The position numbers were made by a program, and so were the translations under genes. Positions 52,158 through 60,202 of a DNA stretch of 64,000 bases are shown piece after piece. The notes beneath the pieces were generated by a model. That model was not told the origin of the DNA and made no database searches. It saw only the letters and a list, made by a program, of their open reading frames with translations. Numbering within the stretch: the first letter of the stretch is position 1; the number at the start of each line of letters is the position of its first letter. Origin of the DNA: UBA4660 sp034408895 (GTDB taxonomy: Bacteria > Bacteroidota > Bacteroidia > Flavobacteriales_D > Sanyastnellaceae); assembly GCA_034408895.1 (NCBI GenBank), contig JAWXCI010000084.1, positions 1 to 64,000 of the forward strand. Direction: 5' to 3'.

Positions 52158-53441
52158 ATGCCAGTCGCCAAAATTTTTGAACAGTTCCTGAAATCAAAAA
52201 CAGTTACAACCGACACCCGCAATATTTCGCAAGGCGCGATTTTTTTTGCCCTGAAGGGCGAAAATTTCAACGGCAACCACTTTGCGGGACAGGCGCTGGA
52301 AGCAGGAGCAGTCATGGTTGTTGTGGATGAGGATATTCATTTGAAGGATACCCGAATAGTGAAAGTTGAAAATTCATTGGTTGCTCTTCAGGAGCTAGCC
52401 AACCAATTTCGCAAAGCATTCTCCATCCCAGTGCTCGCCATAACGGGCAGCAATGGAAAAACTACCACCAAAGAATTAGTCCGGGATGTCCTCAAAAAAA
52501 GATTTAGGGTTCATGCGACAAAAGGAAACTTTAATAACCACTTTGGTGTTCCTCTCACCTTGTTGTCCATGCCGGCAGATACCGAGTTTGCTGTAATTGA
52601 AATGGGTGCCAACCACCAGGGAGAAATCCGACAGTTGTGCGAAATTGCAGAACCTGATTTAGGGTTGATTACCAACATCGGTAAAGCACACCTTGAAGGA
52701 TTTGGTGGTTTAGAAGGAGTTAAGAAAGGTAAAAGGGAATTGTATGATTTTGTAAATGTAACCGGAGGAAAAGTTATCGTAAACACAGAACTAGCGAACC
52801 TATGCGAAGTTTCGGATGGCATGAACCGCATCGAATACGGATTCCACTGCCCCCAATTTTCGCTCCGCATCACTTCAGAAACTCCAACGCTCTCTTTTGA
52901 ATTCATCGCCAAAAAATTTGTGCCCACAGAAGTAGCCACACATCTTGCCGGTGCCTACAATTTGTACAACATTGCATCGGCAATAGCGGTGGGTATTCAT
53001 TTCGGAATTGATACAGAAAAAATTGCTGAAGCCATTGCAGAATACACTCCCGATAACCAACGCTCGCAACTTAAAAAGACAGCACACAACCTCCTGATCC
53101 TCGATGCCTACAACGCCAACCCTTCCAGCATGGAAAATGCGCTGGTGAATCTTTCCCGACAACCGGGGAAAAAATTTTTCATTATTGGAGACATGCTTGA
53201 ATTGGGTGAAGAAGAAACCAGAGAGCACCAGCGAATTCTTGAACTGGCTGTGCAACTTCAGCTCAACGGAATAACTGTTGGTGAAATTTTCTTTTCATTG
53301 AGGAGCAAATTTTCCTTCTCTTCATTTTCAAGCAATGCTGAAGCAAAAGAATTCCTGCTAGTATCCGAACTTAAGTACTACACCATACTGGTCAAAGGAT
53401 CGCGCGCTCTCCGGCTGGAAGAGTTGACTGACGTGCTCTAA
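52158..53441 (+). CDS. murF: UDP-N-acetylmuramoyl-tripeptide--D-alanyl-D-alanine ligase
   Basis: The 427 aa Mur ligase has three domains: an N-terminal substrate domain (to about 90; TDTRNISQGAIFFALKGENFNGN), an ATPase domain with the P-loop TGSNGKTTTKEL (about 96-107), NNHFGVPLTLL, VIEMGANHQGEI and the metal-binding segment LITNIGKAHLEGFGG, and a C-terminal domain with LDAYNANPSSMENAL and VKGSRALRLEEL. It adds D-Ala-D-Ala to the UDP-MurNAc-tripeptide in the cytosol. It is somewhat compact compared with E. coli MurF (452 aa). In many Bacteroidota murF follows gldJ, as here. Confidence 0.95.
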   Translation: MPVAKIFEQFLKSKTVTTDTRNISQGAIFFALKGENFNGNHFAGQALEAGAVMVVVDEDIHLKDTRIVKVENSLVALQELANQFRKAFSIPVLAITGSNGKTTTKELVRDVLKKRFRVHATKGNFNNHFGVPLTLLSMPADTEFAVIEMGANHQGEIRQLCEIAEPDLGLITNIGKAHLEGFGGLEGVKKGKRELYDFVNVTGGKVIVNTELANLCEVSDGMNRIEYGFHCPQFSLRITSETPTLSFEFIAKKFVPTEVATHLAGAYNLYNIASAIAVGIHFGIDTEKIAEAIAEYTPDNQRSQLKKTAHNLLILDAYNANPSSMENALVNLSRQPGKKFFIIGDMLELGEEETREHQRILELAVQLQLNGITVGEIFFSLRSKFSFSSFSSNAEAKEFLLVSELKYYTILVKGSRALRLEELTDVL

Positions 53442-53450
53442 AGTGAATTC

Positions 53451-53458
53451 TATTTTTG
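53451..53458 (+). promoter_or_regulatory. -7 box TATTTTTG before tyrS
   Basis: A perfect TAnnTTTG match 20 nt before the TTG at 53479. It lies inside the longer frame that begins with GTG 53443, so it argues for the later start. Confidence 0.45.
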
Positions 53459-53478
53459 CGCACCAAAAAAAATCTCTC

Positions 53479-54753
53479 TTGAAAAACTTTATTGAAGAAC
53501 TGAAATGGCGTGGAATGCTGCACGATGTGATGCCGGGCACTGAAGATCTGCTCAACCGGCAAATGGTGAGAGGCTATATCGGATTCGATCCCACCGCTGA
53601 TTCGCTGGGTGTGGGAAACATGGTGCAAATCATGACGCTCCTCCACTTTCAGCAATGCGGGCACCAACCCATTGCTTTGATTGGTGGAGCTACAGGAATG
53701 GTGGGCGACCCTTCAGGAAAGTCAGCCGAGAGAAATCTTTTAGGTGAAGATGAACTGCGGCACAACCAGGAATGCCAAAAAAAACAACTGGAAAAATTTC
53801 TGGATTTCCATTCAGGAAATAACTCAGCCCAACTGGTTAACAATTTTGATTGGTTCAAAGAAATCCGGTTCCTTGATTTCATACGCGATGTTGGAAAACA
53901 CATTTCGGTCAACTACATGATGGCAAAAGACAGCGTAAAAAGTCGCCTCGAAAGTGGAATGTCATTTACCGAATTCAGTTACCAGCTCGTGCAGGGTTAC
54001 GATTTTTATTACCTCTGGAAGAATCACGGAGTCGTGCTTCAAATGGGCGGAAGCGACCAGTGGGGAAACATTGTAACCGGTACTGAACTGATCAGGCGGA
54101 AGGATGGTGGTGAGGCTAAGGCGCTCACTACTCCACTCATTAAAAAATCCGATGGAACCAAGTTTGGCAAAACAGAAGGCGGCAACGTTTGGCTGGATGC
54201 AAAACGCACATCACCCTATAAATTCTACCAGTTCTGGCTTAATGCAAGTGATACTGACGTGGCTTCATATATCCGGATTTTTACGTTGAAATCAAAAGAT
54301 GAAATTGAAAACCTGGAAACAGAACACGCTAAGGATCCTGGCCAACGAATTCTTCAAAAATCGCTTGCGCAGGACATTACAACTCGGGTTCATTCAATGG
54401 AAGATTATCAAACTGCCGTCTCTGCTTCCGACATTCTTTTTGGTAAATCAGCGGAAGAAGATTTGAGAAAAATATCGGAGCAAGACCTACTGGATATTTT
54501 TGAAGGAGTGCCACAGGGAACCATTGCAAAGTCCGAAATTGAAACGGGGCTGGGCATTATTGAAACGTTGGTAAGCCCGGGCTTCATGCCTTCCAACGGT
54601 GAAGCTCGCAGGGCATTACAGGAAAATTCTATCTCCGTCAACAAATCGAAAGTGGAAATGAGTCGCATCATTACAGCGAGCGATTTGCTCAACGGTCGCT
54701 ATATCCTTCTTCAACGCGGAAAGAAAAATTATTTCCTGCTCAAAGCGGAATAA
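53479..54753 (+). CDS. tyrS: Tyrosyl-tRNA synthetase
   Basis: The protein is 424 aa from TTG 53479, giving MKNFIEELKWRGMLHDVMPGTE, the usual N-terminus in this phylum; GTG 53443 would add 12 residues and lies before a promoter box. The Rossmann domain has YIGFDPTADSLGVGNMVQI (degenerate HIGH motif, read GVGN), GGATGMVGDPSGKS, YQLVQGYDFYYL, MGGSDQWGNI and KFGKTEGGNVWLD (KMSKS class). A C-terminal S4-like RNA-binding domain ends the protein (RRALQENSISVNKSKV). It charges tRNA-Tyr. The first His of HIGH is replaced by Gly, which is unusual. A terminator follows. Confidence 0.93.
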   Translation: MKNFIEELKWRGMLHDVMPGTEDLLNRQMVRGYIGFDPTADSLGVGNMVQIMTLLHFQQCGHQPIALIGGATGMVGDPSGKSAERNLLGEDELRHNQECQKKQLEKFLDFHSGNNSAQLVNNFDWFKEIRFLDFIRDVGKHISVNYMMAKDSVKSRLESGMSFTEFSYQLVQGYDFYYLWKNHGVVLQMGGSDQWGNIVTGTELIRRKDGGEAKALTTPLIKKSDGTKFGKTEGGNVWLDAKRTSPYKFYQFWLNASDTDVASYIRIFTLKSKDEIENLETEHAKDPGQRILQKSLAQDITTRVHSMEDYQTAVSASDILFGKSAEEDLRKISEQDLLDIFEGVPQGTIAKSEIETGLGIIETLVSPGFMPSNGEARRALQENSISVNKSKVEMSRIITASDLLNGRYILLQRGKKNYFLLKAE

Positions 54754-54783
54754 TCAAGACAAAGTAGAATCGGCTGAAAATGG

Positions 54784-54809
54784 AGCGCGACCCCTGCCAG
54801 GATCGCGCT
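54784..54809 (+). terminator. Hairpin after tyrS
   Basis: AGCGCGA pairs with TCGCGCT around CCCCTGCCAGGA. Only a weak T stretch follows (GCATTTGTTT). It lies between tyrS and the convergent LuxE-like gene. Confidence 0.6.
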
Positions 54810-54945
54810 GCATTTGTTTAGGAAATTATGAAATCTTGACCGGTATTGAGGGCCAGCCAAACCTTTCGGCATTGCAAAAAATCGCAATGCCCAACTAAGA
54901 CTGGTGGTGTACCACTGCGGTTGCCTTTCAGGTGAATAAAAATTT

Positions 54946-55929
54946 TCAGACCACCAAAAGATTACATCCGCGAACATCAGCATGATCGAAGCGCCCAAGC
55001 ACTTCGAAATTTCCATCAGGGTTCAATCTGCCGAGGTCATCGGTGGCTACAAATGCGCAGGAATCTTTGTTGGCTAGATCCATCACATTGATTCCTCCTG
55101 TTTTTCCTGTTTGAACCGGGGAAAAAGGATCGGTGACATCGCGAATGGAAACCTGCATCCAGGGCGGACATTGGAAAAGCCCATTGCCACGAGAGTAGGC
55201 TTGGCTCAACAGTTCTGTCATTCCATACTCGCTGTGGACGGATGGAAGACCGAAAGACTTGTTCAGGAGTGTATGAACCTCTTCGCGTGTCAATTCTTCC
55301 CTCCTTCCCTTCATACCACCGGTTTCCATCATCAAAGTTTGATTCAACTTACCAGGATATTTTTCCGCAAAATCCATCAGCGCAAACGTGACCCCGATGA
55401 GCAGTGTTTTTTGTCCTGCGCTTTCCAGCTTATGCAATCGTGAATGCAGTTGATCTAAATTATCCAGGAAAAAACCGTTCATTGGATGTTCACTCATTTT
55501 CATCAGTTCATCTACCATGTAAATAAGCGATGAACCGCTGCGTTCCATGTACGATGGCAGCAATGCCAGAATGCACCATTGTGAAGGTTCACCATAAAAT
55601 TTCCTGAAGGCCTCAGTCAATGAATTTCTGCAAACAGAAAGGTGTTTTATCCAATGAGAACTTGTGCTTTGGCCAGAAGTTCCACTGCTGGTAAAAATCT
55701 TTTCAGGAGCAAAGTCACCGCACTTCACTTCATGAGTTTTGAAAAAAGAAATGGGTAAAAAGGGAATTTGTCCGCAATGAACAACTTCATTTGGAACGAT
55801 GCCAAGCGCGAGAACATAATTCCGGTACACCTGATTTTTTTCAGCTTGGTAATGAAATAAATCAAGCGCATGTTGGTTAAACGATTCCTGGCTGTTGATG
55901 GAAAAAATAAGATTCGAACGGGGTATCAC
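54946..55929 (-). CDS. LuxE-like acyl-protein synthetase/acyltransferase domain protein
   Basis: The 327 aa protein belongs to the LuxE branch of the ANL adenylating superfamily. FTSSGTSGQSTSSHWI is the ATP-binding Ser/Thr/Gly loop, and METGGMKGRREELTREEV and HSEYGMTELLSQAYS correspond to the adenylate-binding motifs. The mobile C-terminal domain of full ANL enzymes is absent, as in LuxE, which activates a fatty acid and transfers it to its own cysteine. There is no luciferase or LuxC reductase nearby. In Bacteroidota such proteins are annotated only as acyl transferases, so the substrate is open. It is divergent from the adjacent lipoprotein gene. Confidence 0.8.
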   Translation of the reverse strand: MIPRSNLIFSINSQESFNQHALDLFHYQAEKNQVYRNYVLALGIVPNEVVHCGQIPFLPISFFKTHEVKCGDFAPEKIFTSSGTSGQSTSSHWIKHLSVCRNSLTEAFRKFYGEPSQWCILALLPSYMERSGSSLIYMVDELMKMSEHPMNGFFLDNLDQLHSRLHKLESAGQKTLLIGVTFALMDFAEKYPGKLNQTLMMETGGMKGRREELTREEVHTLLNKSFGLPSVHSEYGMTELLSQAYSRGNGLFQCPPWMQVSIRDVTDPFSPVQTGKTGGINVMDLANKDSCAFVATDDLGRLNPDGNFEVLGRFDHADVRGCNLLVV

Positions 55930-55948
55930 TTTGCAGGCAAAATTGAAC

Positions 55949-55956
55949 TAATTTTG
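55949..55956 (+). promoter_or_regulatory. -7 box TAATTTTG for the small lipoprotein gene
   Basis: A perfect TAnnTTTG match only 5 nt before ATG 55962. A TTTG 15 nt upstream (55930-55933) is a possible but closely spaced -33 element. It lies in the 32-nt divergent gap with the LuxE-like gene. Confidence 0.45.
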
Positions 55957-55961
55957 GAAGG

Positions 55962-56474
55962 ATGAAAAACTGTATTTTTTTTATATCAGCACTCACAGCA
56001 CTATCCCTTGTTTCATGCTTGAAGCCAAATGAATTTCCTGATGAACCTGCACTGGAGTTTGGTGAGTTTCTCCGCTACTCCGATGATTCTGCCAAACTCA
56101 TCCTCAATTTTACTGATGGCGATGGCAACTTTGGTTTAACCGCTGCCGACACCTCCGGCACTTACTGTTCACAATGCATGGCTTATTACAATCTCTATTG
56201 CGAATACTATGAATTGCAGAATGGGCAATGGGTGCATCTTCCGCTTATTCCATTCCTGCCGTTCAACCAGATTGCATTTTACTACCGTGTGCCCTGGGTT
56301 ATGCCTACCGGGCAAGAAAAAGCGCAACAGGGCGAATTGGAAATTACCATGCGCGGCAACTATGGGTATTGGCTGGAAAGCGAATTCGATACAGCTCGAT
56401 TCGAAATACATATTGTGGATCGTTCACTCAATGAAAGCAATGTGGTGCGAACTCCGGCATTCATCAAGCCGTGA
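55962..56474 (+). CDS. Small conserved-type lipoprotein, unknown function
   Basis: The 170 aa protein has a lipobox (LVSCLKP, Cys19). The mature part begins with FPDEPALEFGEFL and LILNFTDGDGNFGL, a DGDGNFG motif frequent in small Bacteroidota lipoproteins with a beta-sandwich, and later has ARFEIHIVDRSLNESNVVRTPAF. A CSQC pair (SGTYCSQC) sits in a central loop. It is probably anchored to the outer membrane. It is divergent from the LuxE-like gene, with 32 nt between them. No function is established for the family. Confidence 0.7.
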   Translation: MKNCIFFISALTALSLVSCLKPNEFPDEPALEFGEFLRYSDDSAKLILNFTDGDGNFGLTAADTSGTYCSQCMAYYNLYCEYYELQNGQWVHLPLIPFLPFNQIAFYYRVPWVMPTGQEKAQQGELEITMRGNYGYWLESEFDTARFEIHIVDRSLNESNVVRTPAFIKP

Positions 56475-56476
56475 GA

Positions 56477-56986
56477 TCACGATTTGAAACGCTCAACGAA
56501 ACCGCTTAGTTTTTCCTGGTATTCTTTACCGCGCTTCTCCGCAAAATAATCGGCACCAAGCGAAAACAACGCTTCCATAGCCAGCGCAATTCCCAACCCA
56601 AACCAAAAGTTTTTTTGCTCGCGGAAAACAAAAAATAACGCGATGCCCGCAATGGCCAGTGTTATTTCTACCCATCTTAACACCACAAAATATTTCATGA
56701 CTTTTTCCATGCGCGGCAATTCTTCTTCCCTGATTTTCCCCGGAGCCATGTCCTGACTATATGAAACATCCGTGCGCTGCCGGTCGCTGCTGCGGTAAAC
56801 AGAAAACCCAACTGCAAAGTGGATGGCACCGACAACAAGTAGTGGAATGGCCGCACCTGTAAATGCAGGTTTCTTCATTACCAGAAAAAAAATAGCGCAC
56901 AATATTGCCGCCACAGCAACAATCATAAAAATCATGCTTTCGCTTTTCTCTGAGTTGAAATACGATTCGATGTCAGTTTTGGTCAT
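56477..56986 (-). CDS. Small inner-membrane protein, unknown function
   Basis: The 169 aa protein has an N-terminal cytosolic start, two membrane segments (about 18-36 and 42-62), a charged middle part (RSSDRQRTDVSYSQD, IREEELPRMEKVMKYF) and two further membrane segments (about 98-118 and 122-140) before a basic C-terminal helix (EKRGKEYQEKLSGFVERFKS). The pattern is two hairpins of helices. No family was recognised. It converges with the lipoprotein gene with only 2 nt between the stops. Confidence 0.6.
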   Translation of the reverse strand: MTKTDIESYFNSEKSESMIFMIVAVAAILCAIFFLVMKKPAFTGAAIPLLVVGAIHFAVGFSVYRSSDRQRTDVSYSQDMAPGKIREEELPRMEKVMKYFVVLRWVEITLAIAGIALFFVFREQKNFWFGLGIALAMEALFSLGADYFAEKRGKEYQEKLSGFVERFKS

Positions 56987-57085
56987 GATAAAAAAATAGA
57001 TTGAAGGGATTCAAAAGTACTCGGAATGCCTTGAATACATCAGCCTTATGCGCACATCTTACTTTAGCCCGCCTTATTCAATCCT

Positions 57086-57787
57086 ATGTTTATTATTTCA
57101 GAAATTTTTCCGCAGCACAGTGGCAGTCTTGAGGTTGCCGAACAAATGATATTGCAAAGCAAAATGGCTGGTGCCGATGCTGTAAAGATTCAACTTTACA
57201 CTGCGACACAATTCGGGGCAGAAAGAGCCTATCTCGAACTTTCCAAAGACGGATTGAAACGGCTGAACGATTATGCGCTAACCCTTCGCATCCCGCTTTT
57301 TGCAACACCCTTTACTCTCGACAGGTTAGAATGGTGCATTGATCTCGACCTGCCCTACCTCAAAGTCGCAGCACGAATGCACCGCGAATCCCCGGAATTG
57401 GTCAAGAAGATAATGTCGTATAAAAAACCAACCTTTGTCTCCATTCCCAGCGACCTGGATACGGGAGAAGTGAAGAAATACGATCATTCCATTTACCTCT
57501 ATTGTGTAATGAAATATCCCACACGAGTAGATGAATTCCAGATGCCCGACTTTTCCAATTCACTTTTCCACGGCATCAGCGATCATACACTTGGCAATGC
57601 AGGTGCACTTTTCGCATCGGCCCATGGGGCGCAGTATCTTGAGAAACACTTTACACTTAGGAAATCTTTTCAATACGAAACCGAAAAAGCACATCTTGGT
57701 GCCATGAACATGGACGACCTTGCAGAAATAAAACAAACGGCATTTGAATTCGAAAGGATCCGCAAGGCGATAGGATTGGACAAGTGA
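57086..57787 (+). CDS. NeuB-like sialic/nonulosonic acid synthase domain, short form
   Basis: The 233 aa protein is a TIM barrel of the N-acetylneuraminate synthase family. It begins with FIISEIFPQHSGSLEVAEQMILQSKMAGADAVKIQLY and has PLFATPFTLDRLEWCIDLDLPYLKVAARM, GISDHTLGN and AQYLEKHFTL with the usual barrel-end metal histidine. Full NeuB enzymes (about 340 aa) carry a C-terminal antifreeze-like SAF domain that helps bind ManNAc; it is absent, and the gene stops right after the barrel. Either the enzyme uses another substrate or the SAF role is supplied elsewhere. It heads a run of glycan genes. Confidence 0.8.
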   Translation: MFIISEIFPQHSGSLEVAEQMILQSKMAGADAVKIQLYTATQFGAERAYLELSKDGLKRLNDYALTLRIPLFATPFTLDRLEWCIDLDLPYLKVAARMHRESPELVKKIMSYKKPTFVSIPSDLDTGEVKKYDHSIYLYCVMKYPTRVDEFQMPDFSNSLFHGISDHTLGNAGALFASAHGAQYLEKHFTLRKSFQYETEKAHLGAMNMDDLAEIKQTAFEFERIRKAIGLDK

Positions 57788-57824
57788 GTTTGTACCACAA
57801 GAAATTTATTCAACCGCGAGAGCA

Positions 57825-58343
57825 TTGCTTAACGATCTAAAAATTGTCATTGGCCTTCTGAAAAAAATTCTCGATGCCCGGTCTCCAGTATCCGGTGAGG
57901 CTAGCAATGAATGGCTGGTAAAGCAATGCCTCCTTCACAACGTTACTTACCAACTTACCGCAGAAGCATCGCACGACAAATGGATTGGTTTTCGTGAATT
58001 AAAGAGAACCACAAAAAATATTTTCGCACGGAAGTCCGCAACCCAACAATTGGAGCAGGCAAGTTCTTCTGTGGTGCTGGGCGGCTTCATGGCAAGCCAG
58101 GAAGTAATCGTCAACTACATAGAATTTGAGACCGGGAAAAAAATAGGATGGTACCTGGCCAAAACTGAATGGCCTGAAGTTTCTGCTCCCGGAAAATTCG
58201 TGTTCTGGTGGAAATGGTTTTGGTTCTCAATGCCTTTTGCATTTCGATGCATCACTGAACCTAATCGCACCAATATTGCGCTGCTGATTCGCGAAACTGC
58301 CGATACTGCCCTGTTGCTTTTCTGGTTAAGGAAAAAAAAATAA
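57825..58343 (+). CDS. Unrecognised protein in the glycan gene run
   Basis: The protein is 172 aa from TTG 57825. Another in-frame TTG at 57777 would add MTSEFVPQEIYSTARA and overlap the NeuB-like gene by 11 nt; it gives a more complete first helix and is equally possible. The sequence starts with a helix (LNDLKIVIGLLKKIL) and has a conserved-looking middle (SSSVVLGGFMASQEVIVNYIEFETGKKIGWYL) and an aromatic stretch (FVFWWKWFWFSMPFAFRC) that may associate with the membrane. No domain was recognised. The position between NeuB-like and glycosyltransferase genes suggests a role in surface polysaccharide assembly, by context only. Confidence 0.6.
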   Translation: MLNDLKIVIGLLKKILDARSPVSGEASNEWLVKQCLLHNVTYQLTAEASHDKWIGFRELKRTTKNIFARKSATQQLEQASSSVVLGGFMASQEVIVNYIEFETGKKIGWYLAKTEWPEVSAPGKFVFWWKWFWFSMPFAFRCITEPNRTNIALLIRETADTALLLFWLRKKK

Positions 58344-58348
58344 AACAT

Positions 58349-59170
58349 GTGTACAACTTTTTGCCCTACGAATTGGATAGCAACCTCATTTCGCTCCTTT
58401 GTCGCCAACATGAAATACAGGTAACGAAAATTCCTAGCAGCGGCCCGCTGTCCACCCACAACCGGATAATGATTAGTGACGAAGTTGCTTTCAGTTCATC
58501 CTATCACAATGAGGAATATGCATTGTACCGCGAGAGTATCCGCACTTCCAAAGTATTGATGTGGGGACCTGAACGCGCCTACACTTACATCCATCGTTAT
58601 TCCGCATCACCTCTTGCAACTCCGCAAAAGACAATTGGATTTTACTCCCACGGAGCCTGGATCCGGCAGGCCGATGATCATGCTTCCGATGGATTAAACA
58701 TAGGTGATGCCGAACTCAATTTACTGAATCACTTGGCAGTCTTTATGAAAAATAATCCCGGGTATTCGCTCATTGTTTTTCCGCATCCGCGTGAGCGGAA
58801 TGAAAAGAGATGGAACGACACACAGGATTTCTACTCGAAACATTTGCACTCCACCAGATTTTCGTTTGCTGCAAAAGGAATTGCCACTGCGCACAGTTTT
58901 GAAATAGTGGATATTGCTGTTGCTGCATTCAGCACAATTGTTTTTGAGCGGCTGTTCTGCGGATTTAAAACACTTATCGGCAACTATGGAATTCCGGGCT
59001 TCCCAATTGAGGACAGTACTCTGCAAAATATCTGTTTCAATTCGCTGGAGACGATGAGTTCCAAAATTTTATCGGCATGTACACAAAGCACTGATGAGTT
59101 TTTTTCCACGAACAAAATTTCGGGTTACCGATTTCATGCTTATCCAAAATATACGCAGCCGATTCACTGA
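58349..59170 (+). CDS. GT-B-like glycosyl/polyol-phosphate transferase, probable
   Basis: The protein is 273 aa from GTG 58349. It has the late part of a GT-B fold: TIGFYSHGAWIRQ, then YSLIVFPHPRERNEKRW (HP motif) and a stretch with IVDIAVAAFSTIVFERLFCGFKTLIGNYG. Similar motifs occur in CDP-glycerol:glycerophosphotransferases and capsule polymerases, where His and Ser/Thr bind the nucleotide phosphates. The N-terminal Rossmann half is short. It probably adds a residue to a surface glycan at the membrane. The exact donor is unknown. It begins 5 nt after the preceding stop. Confidence 0.6.
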   Translation: MYNFLPYELDSNLISLLCRQHEIQVTKIPSSGPLSTHNRIMISDEVAFSSSYHNEEYALYRESIRTSKVLMWGPERAYTYIHRYSASPLATPQKTIGFYSHGAWIRQADDHASDGLNIGDAELNLLNHLAVFMKNNPGYSLIVFPHPRERNEKRWNDTQDFYSKHLHSTRFSFAAKGIATAHSFEIVDIAVAAFSTIVFERLFCGFKTLIGNYGIPGFPIEDSTLQNICFNSLETMSSKILSACTQSTDEFFSTNKISGYRFHAYPKYTQPIH

Positions 59171-59236
59171 TCAATCCGTCATGAATTCCATTGATTCCTC
59201 TGGCAGCAATCTAGATCATGGCTAAACATTTCAACA

Positions 59237-60202
59237 ATGAATGAGTTGGCAAGACAAGCATTTTCAGCCGATAACCCTAGAGTTTCCGTTATCATTCCCT
59301 GCTTCAATGTCAGTGAATATATTGCTGATGCGGTGCGCTCGGTGATGCCCGACAACCAGGATTTTGTTTCGGAAATCATTTGCGTGGACAATGGTTCCAC
59401 CGACAACACAATTGACATTCTTGAGCAATTAAAAAAAGAATGCAGCCTTGTCTTTATAACACACGAAGAAAAAAAAGGAGCTTGTGCTGCGAGAAACAAA
59501 GGCATTAAAATTTCATCGGGCGAGTGTATCCAGTTTCTTGATGCTGATGATGTACTTAAGAAAAGCAAGATCAGCCACCAACTGGAATTTTCAAACCAAA
59601 ACAATGGAGCCAACGTTGCCGGAGGATTTGTTCGCCTTGCCACAACGGGAACCGAAACGAATTTTATCCCTGACAGTAATCAGTGGACTGGTTTATTCAA
59701 CACCCGGTTTGGCGTCACTTCATCTCTTCTCCTTATCAGGCAAGATGTGCTGGCTGCGGGGGCATGGGATGAAGAAATGCAAAGCAGCCAGGAGTACGAC
59801 CTGATGTTTCGGATGATGAAATCGGGTGCACGGTTTGTTTCCCAAGAAGAAGCATTGACCATTGTTCGCGATAGGCCACATGGTCAAATTTCACAAGTTG
59901 ATCCGCCCCCCCGATGGAGCCGATACTTGCGTCTTCGTGCTGACATCATGAAATTTCTTGATGAAACAGGAGACGCATATTTCACAAGTCATCAAACGGA
60001 ATTCAAACAAGCCTTCTTCGATTTAGTGCGCACGGTTTATCCGCACGCACCTGAAGTTGCTCTTTCCTTTTATGTTGAAGTTTTGAAAAATGATTTTAAC
60101 CCGGTGGTTAGCAAAGTCAGTGGAAAAAATTACATCAGACTGCACAAGTTGCTCGGCTTTCCAATAGCGGATCGAATCAAGAAACTATTTTCCGGCCATT
60201 GA
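59237..60202 (+). CDS. GT2 family glycosyltransferase
   Basis: The 321 aa GT-A fold enzyme has VSVIIPCFNVSEYIADAVRSV at residues 16-36, then VDNGSTDNTIDILEQL, KGACAARNKGIKISSGECIQFLDADD (DxD metal motif at FLDADD) and the acceptor-site stretch AGAWDEEMQSSQEYDLMFRMMKSG (ED-like motif). It transfers a sugar from a nucleotide donor with inversion, probably onto a lipid-linked oligosaccharide on the cytosolic face. No membrane helices. Its stop overlaps the next gene's TTG start by 4 nt. Confidence 0.92.
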   Translation: MNELARQAFSADNPRVSVIIPCFNVSEYIADAVRSVMPDNQDFVSEIICVDNGSTDNTIDILEQLKKECSLVFITHEEKKGACAARNKGIKISSGECIQFLDADDVLKKSKISHQLEFSNQNNGANVAGGFVRLATTGTETNFIPDSNQWTGLFNTRFGVTSSLLLIRQDVLAAGAWDEEMQSSQEYDLMFRMMKSGARFVSQEEALTIVRDRPHGQISQVDPPPRWSRYLRLRADIMKFLDETGDAYFTSHQTEFKQAFFDLVRTVYPHAPEVALSFYVEVLKNDFNPVVSKVSGKNYIRLHKLLGFPIADRIKKLFSGH

